NCBI RefSeq assembly: GCF_003130705.1
Contig: NZ_CP021355.1
Location: 248,001 to 312,000 of the forward strand
Direction: 5' to 3'
From: Rhodococcus oxybenzonivorans
GTDB taxonomy: Bacteria; Actinomycetota; Actinomycetes; Mycobacteriales; Mycobacteriaceae
Length of the DNA stretch: 64,000 nucleotides
The notes under the pieces were generated by a model that was not told the DNA's origin, did not search any database, and was given only the letters and a program-made list of their open reading frames with translations. Positions 47,484 through 56,874 of the stretch are shown piece after piece (within the stretch, counting starts at the first letter, position 1; the number at the start of each line of letters is the position of its first letter). Position numbers and translations under genes: made by a program.

Positions 47484-48500
47484 ATGACCACCAACACCCC
47501 TGCTAGCCGCCGCAAGCCGCGCACCTGGAGCCAGTTCGGCGAAGTGAAGCGCAAGCCCACGCCGTACGAGGTCGTCACCGGCAAGTTCCACTACCACTTC
47601 CGTCGCGAGCCGGCTCCCTTCGAGCTCGACCCGACGACACCGATCAACACCTGGTACCTGAATAACCGTGAGGGCTCGCCGCTCCAGGTCGACGACTGGG
47701 AGGGGTTCCGCGACCCCTACAAGCTCACCTACCGCGACTACGTCGCGATGCAGCACGAGCGCGAGCTCTACGTCGACGCGCTGGTGGACCGATCGGAGAC
47801 CAGTGGCCTTGTCGCCGGCTTGGACCCGGCGTGGGTCGCCACCCTCGAGGACGTCTTCGTTCCGCTGCGGTTCCCGATCCACGTGCTACAGATGGTGAGC
47901 CTGTACGTCGGCCAGATGGCCCCGTCGTCCTACATCACGAACTGTGCCCATTTCCAGGCCGCTGACGAGATGCGGCGGATCCAGCGGATCGCCTACTGGA
48001 CCAAGGCGCTCGCCAACACCCACGGTGACCACATCGCAGAGTCCGCACGGAGTCGGGAGATCTGGCAGTCCGACCCCGCCTGGCAGCCGCTGCGCAAGGC
48101 ACTCGAGACCCTTCTGATCAGCTACGACTGGGGCGAGGCCTTCACGGCCCTGTGCGTGGTCATCAAGCCCACGCTGGACACGCTCTTCAACGACTGTCTG
48201 AGCGACCTCGCAGCACAGAACGGCGACAGCTTCGTCGCCGAGCTGGCCGCGGAGTTCGCCCGCGACTCGGCCCGCAGCCGGGACTGGACGCAGGCCCTGA
48301 CGAGCTACGCGCTCGAGCGGGACCCGTCGCTGTCCGAGGTGTTCGAGGGCTGGGTCTCGAAGTGGGTGCCCGTCGCCGACGAGGCGGTCGCCGCTCTGGC
48401 TCCAGTCTTGGGCAAGGCCCCGGTCCCGCTTGATCCGGTGGCAGTCGTGAAGAGGGCTGGGGCGACCCGCGATGAGTTCATCGTTGGCACCGCCATCTGA
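47484..48500 (+). CDS. tmoE: Monooxygenase hydroxylase beta subunit
   Basis: A 338-residue beta subunit of the hydroxylase, structurally related to the alpha subunit but lacking the iron ligands. It shows FQAADEMRRIQRIAYWTKAL, LISYDWGEAFTALCVVIKP and DRSETSGLVAGLDPAWVATL. GGAGAGG lies close to the start. Its end overlaps the reductase gene by 29 bases. Confidence 0.92.
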   Translation: MTTNTPASRRKPRTWSQFGEVKRKPTPYEVVTGKFHYHFRREPAPFELDPTTPINTWYLNNREGSPLQVDDWEGFRDPYKLTYRDYVAMQHERELYVDALVDRSETSGLVAGLDPAWVATLEDVFVPLRFPIHVLQMVSLYVGQMAPSSYITNCAHFQAADEMRRIQRIAYWTKALANTHGDHIAESARSREIWQSDPAWQPLRKALETLLISYDWGEAFTALCVVIKPTLDTLFNDCLSDLAAQNGDSFVAELAAEFARDSARSRDWTQALTSYALERDPSLSEVFEGWVSKWVPVADEAVAALAPVLGKAPVPLDPVAVVKRAGATRDEFIVGTAI

Positions 48501-49560
48501 CTCGGCGGCACCGTCACCGCAGCGGTCGCCGGTGATCCCCCAGGCGGGTGCGTCGCCGCGCGGTGCCCGGTTCGCCGCCGAGCTTCCCGGGCACTACCGC
48601 GTGACCGTCGAGCCGTCGGGTGATTCGTTCGTTGTCCAGCCAGGCGAGAACATCCTCGCCGCGGGTCGCCGCGCGGGCGTCTGGCTGCCCTTCGAGTGCG
48701 GCTGGGGCTCATGCGGGACGTGCAAGGCGACCCTGATATCCGGGGAGGTCGAGCTGCTCTTCCCCGATGCCCCGGCCATTGACCCCCGGGACGAGCGACG
48801 GCGCCGCAAGCTGACCTGTCAGACCACCACCGCGACCGACGTCACGCTCAAGGTCACTCGGCTGGGTCCCTTCGAGGAGCGTCCGACGACCGACCGCGTC
48901 GCGCAGCTGGTGGACAAGCGTGAGCTGGGTCCTGGCATCTGCTCGTTCACCTTCGCGCTCGATGCACCGGCCGACTTCCGTCCGGGGCAGTACGCGATCC
49001 TCGAGCTGGGCCCGGATCTGCGGCGCTGCTACTCGATGGACGCGGGGCCGGGGGACGAAATCACGTTCGTCGCCAAGCATTACGAAGGCCGGCCGGGGAG
49101 CTCTGCCCTGCATGCGCTGAAGGTCGGAGTATCGGTGCCGATCGCGATTCCCTTCGGTGGCATGTGGCTGCGCGACGACGATTCGAGCACGATCCTGATC
49201 GCGGGCGGTACCGGCGTGGCTCCGGTGCTGTCACTGGTCCGGCACATGGCCGAGCAGCGGCGTACCCATCCAGTCACGGTTCTGTACGGCGCCAACACGC
49301 CCGAGGAACTGGTCTGCTTGGACGAACTCGCGGCCGTGGTCGCGCAATTGCGCCAAGGAAAGCTCGTGCCGGTAGTCGCGCAGGCCGATGACACATGGGA
49401 GGGCTGTCGCGGCTTCGCGACCACCCCGCTGGGTGAGATCGCCACGCCGGCGCACCGCTACTACCTGGCCGGGCCCCCGCCAATGGTCGACGCGACGATG
49501 GCGGTACTCCGCGAGTGTGGCGCAGGCCTGGACCGGATCCACGTGGACAAGTTCGGTTGA
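48472..49560 (+). CDS. tmoF: Monooxygenase NADH:ferredoxin reductase
   Basis: A 362-residue reductase with an N-terminal [2Fe-2S] plant-type ferredoxin domain (PFECGWGSCGTCKATLISGE, later LTCQTT), an FAD domain (CYSMDAGPG) and an NAD domain (IAGGTGVAPVLSLVRHM, YLAGPPPMVDA). It passes electrons to the Rieske ferredoxin. The first 40 or so residues are a Ser/Pro-rich extension; a later start is possible. Cassette 2 begins 156 bases downstream. Confidence 0.92.
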   Translation: MSSSLAPPSDSAAPSPQRSPVIPQAGASPRGARFAAELPGHYRVTVEPSGDSFVVQPGENILAAGRRAGVWLPFECGWGSCGTCKATLISGEVELLFPDAPAIDPRDERRRRKLTCQTTTATDVTLKVTRLGPFEERPTTDRVAQLVDKRELGPGICSFTFALDAPADFRPGQYAILELGPDLRRCYSMDAGPGDEITFVAKHYEGRPGSSALHALKVGVSVPIAIPFGGMWLRDDDSSTILIAGGTGVAPVLSLVRHMAEQRRTHPVTVLYGANTPEELVCLDELAAVVAQLRQGKLVPVVAQADDTWEGCRGFATTPLGEIATPAHRYYLAGPPPMVDATMAVLRECGAGLDRIHVDKFG

Positions 49561-49716
49561 TCTACCCGGGCGTATCCGGTTCACCCACCCGTTCAGCCGG
49601 GCAACCGGTAAGGGCGTGGGAGGCAGGCTGTCCGGCCGCAGGTGCGGCCCGCCACCGAACGAGACCAGGACCAGCTCGATGCACGAGCTGGCGAACAGAA
49701 AAGGAGATGAGACTAC

Positions 49717-50130
49717 ATGACCGACAAGCTGAAGTTCTTCTCGCAGGAGTGGTGTGACGCCGCACGCGAGGCTGTCAACTCGAACCCGGACGTCCTCACC
49801 GGATTCAAGGACGCATCGTCGTTCACCAACAAGATGGAATTCGGCGTGACCGGCCCCGACGACGTCGTCAGCCACCTCGAATTCAAGGAGGGCAAGGTCG
49901 TTTCCTGGTCACCGCGTGTCTTCGACCAGAGCGAGCTGTGGCTTGTCATCAACGGCAGCGTCGCGACCTGGCAGACCGCGGCCGCCAGTGAGGAAGAGGG
50001 CGGAAAGCTTCTGATGAAAGGCCTGATCAAGTTCGCCAAGGGACCGATGTCCGCGGCGATCGAGAACGCCGGCGCCCTCAACGCATTCCTGCGCACCTGG
50101 GGACAGGTCCCCACCGACTGGGACGTGTAA
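49717..50130 (+). CDS. Cassette 2, gene 1: SCP2-like small protein
   Basis: 137 residues, counterpart of 36926-37339 (identical MTDKLKFFSQEWCDAA start, KMEFGV, HLEFKEG, KGPMSAAIENAGA, PTDWDV end). It follows tmoF by 156 bases on the same strand with AAAAGGAG before the ATG, so it may be cotranscribed with the monooxygenase. Possible hydrophobic-ligand carrier. Confidence 0.75.
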   Translation: MTDKLKFFSQEWCDAAREAVNSNPDVLTGFKDASSFTNKMEFGVTGPDDVVSHLEFKEGKVVSWSPRVFDQSELWLVINGSVATWQTAAASEEEGGKLLMKGLIKFAKGPMSAAIENAGALNAFLRTWGQVPTDWDV

Positions 50131-50240
50131 TCGGGCCTCCGCCCAGACCTTCACACCGGCGAGCCCCTCGCATCGTGTCCTCGGCTGGGGAGGAGTCCAC
50201 TTTCAGCGCCCGTTTATGAGATTCCTCCAGGAGATTTCTC

Positions 50241-50426
50241 ATGTCAACCCGCACTATCGGCGCTGTCATCGCCTGCGCCAGTCTGATCATGCACCCCCGC
50301 GCCACGCCGCGGGCAATGGCTCGGCGGTTCCTGACAGACATCGCTGTCGCACGGGCCAACGCGCGACGGGTCTCGATGGTGGCGACACCATGGGACGAGC
50401 GCAACGACCTGCGCCAGCAATCATGA
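50241..50426 (+). CDS. Possible small protein between cassette 2 genes 1 and 2
   Basis: A 61-residue frame (MSTRTIGAVIACASLIMHPR...) preceded by a good AGGAG site. The start is hydrophobic enough for an export signal but is followed by many arginines. It has no counterpart in cassette 1, where this gap is only about 100 bases. It could be a decayed gene; unrecognised. The rest of the 502-base gap (50131-50632) is otherwise empty. Confidence 0.3.
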   Translation: MSTRTIGAVIACASLIMHPRATPRAMARRFLTDIAVARANARRVSMVATPWDERNDLRQQS

Positions 50427-50632
50427 GACCGTCGAGCTCACACGGCAGTAGCCGCAATCTGCACGAGAAGCCGGTCGGGATTGGCGGCCATCGACCGGTG
50501 ATCTGACCGACTGCCGCCCACTTCATTTCATGTCAGTTAGGCCCCCTCGCGCGGGACTCATGTCCTCCGCTGGAACGAGTCCCGCGCGGGTCCGAACCCT
50601 CACGAACACCATGCTTGGAAAGGCCTTGACCC

Positions 50633-51085
50633 ATGACAACCGTCGAGAAGGGCTACGCCGTCACGATGTACGACGGCGAGGACGCCAACGGCGTCGCCGG
50701 TATTGTCGGGATGCTGCTCGGGCAGAATCTCGAGAACTTCCCCTCCCGCGTGAAGTTCGCGCGTCGCATCTCCCGGCCGGTATCGATCTACAGCACCGAC
50801 ACCGAGACCGCCTGCACCATCATCTTCGGCAGTGACGAGGCCGTCGTCTACAACGACATCGTCGGCAAACCCGCCGTCACGGTGATGGCGACCGTCGATC
50901 AGATCCTCGACGTCTCCCAGCTGCCGATGAAGGCCGGCGGTCTGCTGCCGGTCGGATTCTTCACCGGCCGCGGGATGTCCGTTCTCGGGGAAATCCTCAA
51001 GCACAAGCTCGTCGTCAAGGGACTGCTGACCCACACCGTGACAGCGCTACGCACGATCGCGTTGGTCTCGGTCGTCGACGCATGA
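50633..51085 (+). CDS. Cassette 2, gene 2: second SCP2-like protein
   Basis: 150 residues, counterpart of 37442-37897 (MTTVEKGYAVTMYDGEDANG, VVYNDIVGKPAVTVMATVDQ, KHKLVVKGLLTHTVTALRTI). The GGAAAGG ribosome site and the sequence just before the start are also conserved between the cassettes. It overlaps gene 3 by ATGA. Confidence 0.7.
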   Translation: MTTVEKGYAVTMYDGEDANGVAGIVGMLLGQNLENFPSRVKFARRISRPVSIYSTDTETACTIIFGSDEAVVYNDIVGKPAVTVMATVDQILDVSQLPMKAGGLLPVGFFTGRGMSVLGEILKHKLVVKGLLTHTVTALRTIALVSVVDA

Positions 51086-51735
51086 CCGCGCTCTCGGGCC
51101 GAGGGCGCCCGTCAACTCACGCCCTCGACGATCGCACCGATGTCATCGAATTGCCCTATGTCGGTGACCCCGAGGCATTCGAACCGGATCCGCCGCGGGC
51201 GTCGACGACGATTAACATCGCCCGCGGGCTGCTCATGCTCGCATTGATCCCGATCGGCGCGTTATACCTGTATCCGCGGATCTACGATCTGACGGCGACG
51301 CCGTACCGGCTCGATCAGGCGGTAGTCTCGGCAGGTAACTACAACCCCGCGCTCGACCACATCGTCGAGCACGAGAAAGTCACTCTCGCCGCGTTCGATT
51401 CGCTCGAGAAGATGAAGACCTCGCTGGCCAGTGTGCTGAGCACCGACGCGACGGTGACCGCGGAACTGAACACCTTGACCGGGCAGATCAGCGGCGACGT
51501 CCAGGCGACCCTGAATCAGGCCGGGGCGAACGTGACCGACCTGGTCGCGTCCCTCGATACCTTGACCACACACATCAATTCGCTGCAACCGGCGGCCGAC
51601 GGCGCCACTGCCGCCGTTACCGGCAACCGGGCCACCTTGGACGCGATCCTCGACGACGCCCGATCGACCGCCACGAAGGTCCACAGCGCCCGCCTGTCCG
51701 CGGAAGAATCCGCCAACGATCTGTCCGGAAAGTAG
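51082..51735 (+). CDS. Cassette 2, gene 3: single-pass membrane protein
   Basis: 217 residues, same length as 37894-38547. The membrane helix and following LYPRIYDLTATPYRLDQAVV segment are nearly identical, while the cytoplasmic N-terminus (IELPYVGDPEAFEPD) is the most divergent part. This suggests constraint mainly on the membrane and helical parts. Confidence 0.75.
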   Translation: MTALSGRGRPSTHALDDRTDVIELPYVGDPEAFEPDPPRASTTINIARGLLMLALIPIGALYLYPRIYDLTATPYRLDQAVVSAGNYNPALDHIVEHEKVTLAAFDSLEKMKTSLASVLSTDATVTAELNTLTGQISGDVQATLNQAGANVTDLVASLDTLTTHINSLQPAADGATAAVTGNRATLDAILDDARSTATKVHSARLSAEESANDLSGK

Positions 51736-51746
51736 GAGATGTTCCC

Positions 51747-52280
51747 GTGATTTTCTTCGGACGCCGCGGCGGTCCGGCCCGATTGGTGCTGTCGGTCATC
51801 GCGGTAGGCGTGCTCGGCCTGCTCGCATTCGTGGTGTTCAACCTCAACACCCGACTCGACAACCAGCAACGGGCCAACGAAACCAGCATCACCGCCTCCT
51901 CAGCGATTGTCGACGTCAACGACCGGCTGACCAACCAGCTGCAGCAGCTGACCGAGCTCACCCACACCGCGCAGACCGCGCTCGACGCCACTGCGGCCCT
52001 CGGCCCGTTGCTGGTCAAGCTGGACGAGGCGATCTCCCCGGCCGCACAGATGCTGGCCAGTAACACCGAAGGGGCGCAACTGACCAACGATCAGTTGACG
52101 AACATTCAGGGCATCCTCGGCGAGGTGCAGAACACCGTGGTGCCGCTAGTGGAATCCGCCCGCGCCTTCGGCGATCAGGGCCAGCAGCTGCTGGCCGTCG
52201 TGCAGGGCCTGGTCAGCGACCTGCAAGGGTCGGTCGCTGCGGCGCAGACAATCAACCAGATGCTTCCGCTGCCCGGCTGA
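51747..52280 (+). CDS. Cassette 2, gene 4: membrane-anchored helical protein
   Basis: 177 residues from a GTG start, with 19 differences from 38558-39091. N-terminal FFGRRGGPARLVLSVIAVG anchor, then a Gln/Thr/Leu-rich helical domain ending AAAQTINQMLPLPG. A GTG start in both copies suggests conserved low initiation. Confidence 0.78.
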   Translation: MIFFGRRGGPARLVLSVIAVGVLGLLAFVVFNLNTRLDNQQRANETSITASSAIVDVNDRLTNQLQQLTELTHTAQTALDATAALGPLLVKLDEAISPAAQMLASNTEGAQLTNDQLTNIQGILGEVQNTVVPLVESARAFGDQGQQLLAVVQGLVSDLQGSVAAAQTINQMLPLPG

Positions 52281-52332
52281 TCGGCCTTCCCCTCCCCTGT
52301 GAACCGACAACCGATCGATGACTGGACGTGAC

Positions 52333-53034
52333 ATGAAGATGGGCACCGACCTGCCGGACGAGGCATATCCACGCCGCGACCTGGCCCGATTCCAGCGTTT
52401 CGATGTTCCCGCATCAGCGCTTCCGTACCGCAAGGGCGTGATACCGCAACGCCCAGACGTACCGATGACCATGGCAGCGGACAACGGCTTCACCGTGGCC
52501 ACCGAATGGATGGGCCGATTGGCCGCAGTCCTGGCACTGATCCTGTTCGCCTTGGTCCTCATGGCCATCCACAAAGGCCAGCTCGTTCAGGACAGTGCCC
52601 GCACCATCGTGGACAACTTCCGGACCACCAACGAGTACTTCGCCCAGCGGGCTGACCTGACCGCACCGGCGACCGCGCGCAGACAACTCGACGAACTCGC
52701 CGGGGTGCTGGCAGATCTCAACACGGCCACCGCAGCCGACGTCGACCACCTCGCGGCGCTGCTGCCTGACGCGCGGGCATTGCTCGCCGCCGGGCAGGGC
52801 GACACCGCGATCGCCGGGCAACTCGAAGGTGTCGCCACCATGCTGCAAGGATCGGCCGCGTCCCTGCACCAGATTTCCGCAGACGCCAACACCACGGTCT
52901 CCGCTGTCAACAACGAACTCACCACGGCCATCGACCTGGTCAACCAGCTCAACGGTGAGCTCACCCGCACGACCAAAAAGTTGGCGCTCATTCCCGCCCA
53001 AGACGCCATCATTCCTGCACCCGGAGGCAACTGA
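52333..53034 (+). CDS. Cassette 2, gene 5: membrane-anchored helical protein
   Basis: 233 residues. I choose the ATG at 52333 because it aligns with the start at 39144; an in-frame ATG 15 bases upstream exists. Conserved features are FDVPASALPYRKGV, EWMGRLAAVLALILFALVLM, LVNQLNGELTRTTKKLALIP and the IIPAPGGN end. The stop abuts gene 6. Confidence 0.75.
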   Translation: MKMGTDLPDEAYPRRDLARFQRFDVPASALPYRKGVIPQRPDVPMTMAADNGFTVATEWMGRLAAVLALILFALVLMAIHKGQLVQDSARTIVDNFRTTNEYFAQRADLTAPATARRQLDELAGVLADLNTATAADVDHLAALLPDARALLAAGQGDTAIAGQLEGVATMLQGSAASLHQISADANTTVSAVNNELTTAIDLVNQLNGELTRTTKKLALIPAQDAIIPAPGGN

Positions 53035-53682
53035 ATGATCACCAAGAAGGCATGGTTCGGGGTCGTCCTCGGCCTCGGCGTGGCACCGGCGGTGCTGCTG
53101 TGCGCGGTCAACGGCTTCCTTCCCGGTCTCGACGACGTCGTCGACCCTCTTGGTCGGCCGTCCCAGCTCAGCCTCGAAGTCATCGACTCGGCCGGACAGT
53201 TCGACACCCTCACCGGCATCCTCGTTCCCAAGCACGCCCAGCTCTCCGGAGACATCCAGACCCTGGGCCCGCTGGCCGACGACCTCGAGGGTCTCACCGA
53301 CAAGGCCGGCGAACTATCCGGGCAGGCGAAAACGCTCAACTCCTCGACCGGCGACGTCAGCACGATCGCGGGGCCCCTGCCGGATCTGGTCGCGAACGTG
53401 ACCGGTCGTGCCAATCAGGCCGCCCCGACCGTTGCGGGACTTTCTACCGCCGTCGGGACGGTGACGACCCAACTCGAGGCCGTCAACGATGGCCTTACGA
53501 CGGTCGGAGGCACTCTGAGCACCCTCGGCCCGAAGGCCACCGCCATCGCCGCAACACTGGCGAACGTGGAGGAAGAAGCACGCCACGTCCAAGAGATGGG
53601 TCCGCTGCTCGCAGTCATCGGACCTCCGGTCAACTCCCTCAACCTCCCAGCCCTCGGTGTCGCACCCACTCCCACCCCGTAA
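53035..53682 (+). CDS. Cassette 2, gene 6: membrane-anchored helical protein
   Basis: 215 residues, counterpart of 39849-40490. N-terminal anchor GVVLGLGVAPAVLLCAVNGF, then DPLGRPSQLSLEVIDSAGQF and a helical Ala/Thr/Leu domain with a Pro-rich end (GVAPTPTP). The ATG follows GGAGG-type sequence within the end of gene 5. Confidence 0.75.
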   Translation: MITKKAWFGVVLGLGVAPAVLLCAVNGFLPGLDDVVDPLGRPSQLSLEVIDSAGQFDTLTGILVPKHAQLSGDIQTLGPLADDLEGLTDKAGELSGQAKTLNSSTGDVSTIAGPLPDLVANVTGRANQAAPTVAGLSTAVGTVTTQLEAVNDGLTTVGGTLSTLGPKATAIAATLANVEEEARHVQEMGPLLAVIGPPVNSLNLPALGVAPTPTP

Positions 53683-53733
53683 CGCTCGCCGCGGCCACCC
53701 GACCGCACACGAGTGAAAGGCAGAACACAGACG

Positions 53734-54258
53734 ATGTTTCGGCTCTCCTGGGCAATTGCCGCAGCCTTCACCATCGCGCTCCTGTGTGGCATCTTGATCG
53801 TCACAAGGGACCTCGCCATCACCAACGACATCTTCAAAGACGGTGTAGTACAGGCGCAAACGGTGGACAAGACCACCAACGACGCGTTGGCGGGTGCGAA
53901 AGAGCTTCCTCCCGCCAACGCCGCCATCAACCAGGGTCTGCCCGAGGTGGTGGGAGTCCTCGATTCCCTCACCCGCGCCGACCACACACTGGGCGATCTC
54001 GGCACCCAGCTGGCAAATCTCGGTGACGCCCTCAAGTCCGCCGACGCTCCCCTCGGCGGCATCATCGACGCCGGCGCCGCAGCCACGGACCAGGCCAACG
54101 CCGCCGCCGTGCCCGCAGAAGAGATCGTGCACACCCTCGTCGACGCCGACGGCAAGGTACAGACTCTGGGTCCCCTGTTGGATCAGGCCCTCGCCCTCGG
54201 CCAGGAAATCGACTCGAAACTGCGGATCGCGCTGATCCTTCCCGTCATCGGGGAGTAA
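53734..54258 (+). CDS. Cassette 2, gene 7: membrane-anchored helical protein
   Basis: 174 residues, identical in length to 40545-41069, starting MFRLSWAIAAAFTIALLCGI with conserved VTRDLAITNDIFKDGV. I prefer this ATG to an in-frame start 21 bases upstream because it matches copy 1. It ends the cassette and is followed by a strong hairpin. Confidence 0.75.
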   Translation: MFRLSWAIAAAFTIALLCGILIVTRDLAITNDIFKDGVVQAQTVDKTTNDALAGAKELPPANAAINQGLPEVVGVLDSLTRADHTLGDLGTQLANLGDALKSADAPLGGIIDAGAAATDQANAAAVPAEEIVHTLVDADGKVQTLGPLLDQALALGQEIDSKLRIALILPVIGE

Positions 54259-54281
54259 CTCGAGTAGCCGGCATCCGGCCC

Positions 54282-54318
54282 CGTGCTCACCGGTTGCCCA
54301 AGCAGCACGGTGAGCACG
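54282..54318 (+). terminator. Hairpin at the end of cassette 2
   Basis: CGTGCTCACCG and CGGTGAGCACG are perfectly complementary (11 bp) around a 15-base loop, 24 bases after the gene 7 stop. Confidence 0.6.
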
Positions 54319-54424
54319 TCGGGCGCCCCTCGTGCTCGTCGGAGAAGCACGAAAACGAGACCGCACCTCGTGCGGAGCACCTCATGTATCAACCATCCGG
54401 AGTACGACGGAGAACGACATCGAT

Positions 54425-54712
54425 TGAACCGGACCGAGTTTGATGCAGGCTCCTTAAAGAGGAAGGGCGTCCGTCATGCCCAAGCGTTTCCCTCCCGAAG
54501 TTCGTGAGCCGGCGGTCCGACTGATGCTCGATCACGTCGGCTGGTGCGCACGGCCCGAACCAGAAGGAACGCCGTCGTTGATCTCGGCGGTGATCCGCGG
54601 CGCCCATAAGGTGTTGTCCAGATCGAGCGATCCTCCTCTATGCCTGGCGGCAGGGCGCGCCCACACCGGCGGACCGGGCCGAGGCCGATGCTGCGCTCGC
54701 TCTTAGACCGTA
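54425..54712 (+). mobile_element. Left end of another IS3-family element
   Basis: TGAACCGGACCGAGTTTGAT resembles the left inverted end of the two IS3 copies, and an OrfA start follows at 54476 (MPKRFPPEVREPAVRLMLDH). The similarity then breaks down within about 30 residues. It is a truncated relative, not a third copy. Confidence 0.65.
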
Positions 54713-54833
54713 TGTAGTGACTACTCGCGGAGCGGAGTAGTTGGTACGGACCCCGCTCACGCAACCTCGTGGGTTACCGAGCGATGTTTTCCGTGCTCGG
54801 CCTATCCGACAGGTGTGAGGCGGCCCCGGTGTT

Positions 54834-56008
54834 TGTGAACGTACGAGTGTCGGGTTGGATGTGCATACCCGTGTTGGATGTGCATGCCCGTTCGGTCGTC
54901 GCGGCGGCGATCGACGGACAGACGGGCGAGGTATTCAGGACGCGGTTGACGCCCTCGCACACCGACGTGCTCGAGTGGGTCGGCAAACTTCCGGGCCCGT
55001 GCGCGGTGGTGTACGAGTCCGGACCGACCGGTTTCGGCTTGGCCCGCGCCCTGAGGTCGACGGGGTGGCGCTGCGAGGTGGCGGCGTCGTCGAAGCTGCA
55101 CCGCCCGGCCGGCGATCGAATCAAGACCGACGCGCGAGATGCTCTGCACCTGGCTCGGTTGCTGCGGTTGGACGAGGTGGTGCCGGTCCGGGTCCCGACC
55201 CAGGCCGAGGAATCCGCCCGCGATCTCGTCCGCGCCCGTGAGGCCGCGCGGCAGGATCTGATGCGGTCACGGCATCGGGTGTCGAAGTTGTTGCTGCGGA
55301 ACGGGATCGTTTATTCCGGCGGCAAGGCGTGGACCGAGTTGCGCGATCGGTGGCTGCGGCAACAGAGGTTCGACCAGGCGCCGACGCAGGCGGCCTTCGA
55401 CGACGCCTACGAGACGGTAGTGTTGGCCACCGTCCCGCCGCGCCCGGTTGGACGAGAAGATCATCGCGCTCGCCGCGGACAGCGAATTCACCGCCATGAC
55501 ACGGCGGCTGGGGTGTCTGCGCGGCATCGCGACGTTGACCGGCTTCGCGCTCGCGGTCGAGATCGGCGACTGGCAGCGGTTCACCGGCGCCGGCATCGGC
55601 GCCTACCTCGGGCTGGTACCAGCGAACACTCCTCCGGGCAGAGCCGCTCGCAAGGCGCGATCACCAAGACCGGCAACACGCACGTGCGGCGGTTGCTGGT
55701 CGAGGCCGCCTGGCACCATCGGACCACCTACCACCCGGGTGTGGGCTTGCGGCGCCGCTGGGACCAGGCCCCGGGCGGCACGAGCTCGCGGACACGCCGG
55801 AAATCAGCGCCTGCACACCCGCTGGGTCAACCTGAACCTCCGCAGGAAACGGCCGGTGATCGCCAACGTCGCCGTTGCACGGGAGCTGGCCGGCTGGTGC
55901 TGGTCGCTGGCGGTGATGCCCGACCGAACCGGCACCCCTGAACTGACCGTTGGGGGTCACGAGGCGAGGAACCGCAGCGCGAGGAACAACGCGCCCTCAG
56001 GCTATTGA
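54834..56008 (+). mobile_element. Frameshifted IS110-family (IS1111-like) transposase
   Basis: Pieces in three frames give VVAAAIDGQTGEVFRTRL, CAVVYESGPTGFGLARALR, DRIKTDARDALHLARLLRLD (DEDD residues of IS110 transposases). They continue as DEKIIALAADSEF and GCLRGIATLTGFALAVEIGD from about 55450, then ITKTGNTHVRRLLVEAAWHH near 55660 and RKRPVIANVAVARELAGWCW to 56000. A short tandem duplication near 54855-54895 shifts the start, and frameshifts lie near 55440 and 55625. Inactive. Confidence 0.8.
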
Positions 56009-56486
56009 GCAACCGAAGCGCGCGAAGCGATCTCGGCCACGCTCGTCCTTAGATCGGCGCACTGCTCCAGCCGAACATATGGCCCTGCGGTAACCAACCC
56101 GCGCATATCAGCTTTGACCACGCGTCGTGCAACGACACGCTGACCTCGGACTCGCTCCACCAACGGTCTCCCCCTTCCCCCGACGCCGCCCAAGCGTGAT
56201 GCCGCTCCTCACCGGGGTCAAGGCCCCGAGCACTCCGCGTGGGCCTCCGGCTGCGGGCGCCCATCCCAGCGGAAACTACGGGGGACGGCATTCCCCTGTC
56301 CCGCTAAATGTTTCAGGACCAGTCCGGCGTGCCTACTTGACAAATCGCCCAACATATCAGCCTGAATCCGTGGCGTCGACGTGGGATTGTCGGCGTGAGA
56401 ACAGCGAAAACGCCTCTCGTAGTGAGACAATCAAGATTCTGACGTCACGATTGTCCACATACGGAGAGGCCCTTTCAGGGCAATCA

Positions 56487-56720
56487 TTGCACACGTTCAC
56501 GGCGGGGTCCGCGGTGTTCGACGAACGCAATCTCGTGTCGGCCGCCGGGTTGGTGCGGGTCCTCGAACTGGGCGAACAGGCCGGCCTTCGGAGCTGATCG
56601 ACACCCATGTCGCCCCTCACCTCTCCGCGGGTGGCCTCGGGTGCTGCGAACCCGGCAGGGAGACTGCTTTTTGGGACAACATCATCGACTACGAATCGCC
56701 ACACGCTGCCTGATCTCGAC
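56487..56720 (+). mobile_element. IS1380-family transposase N-terminal fragment
   Basis: TAGSAVFDERNLVSAAGLVR and LELGEQAGLRS, then after a stop GAANPAGRLLFG, match the start of IS1380-family transposases. Only about 70 codons remain. The flanking stretches (56009-56486 and 56721-56874) show no gene I can support. Confidence 0.65.
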
Positions 56721-56874
56721 AACCCGGCCACCGGGCCACGACCCAGGAACCCGGAACGTGGATGAGCTGACAAACCGGTCAGCAGGTCAACCACGCCCGA
56801 GCGGCGTCGCCCGTCGGTATCGCCAAGGAAATCGGCCCGAGAACCACCGCGATCACCGATCCACGGATTCAGGC

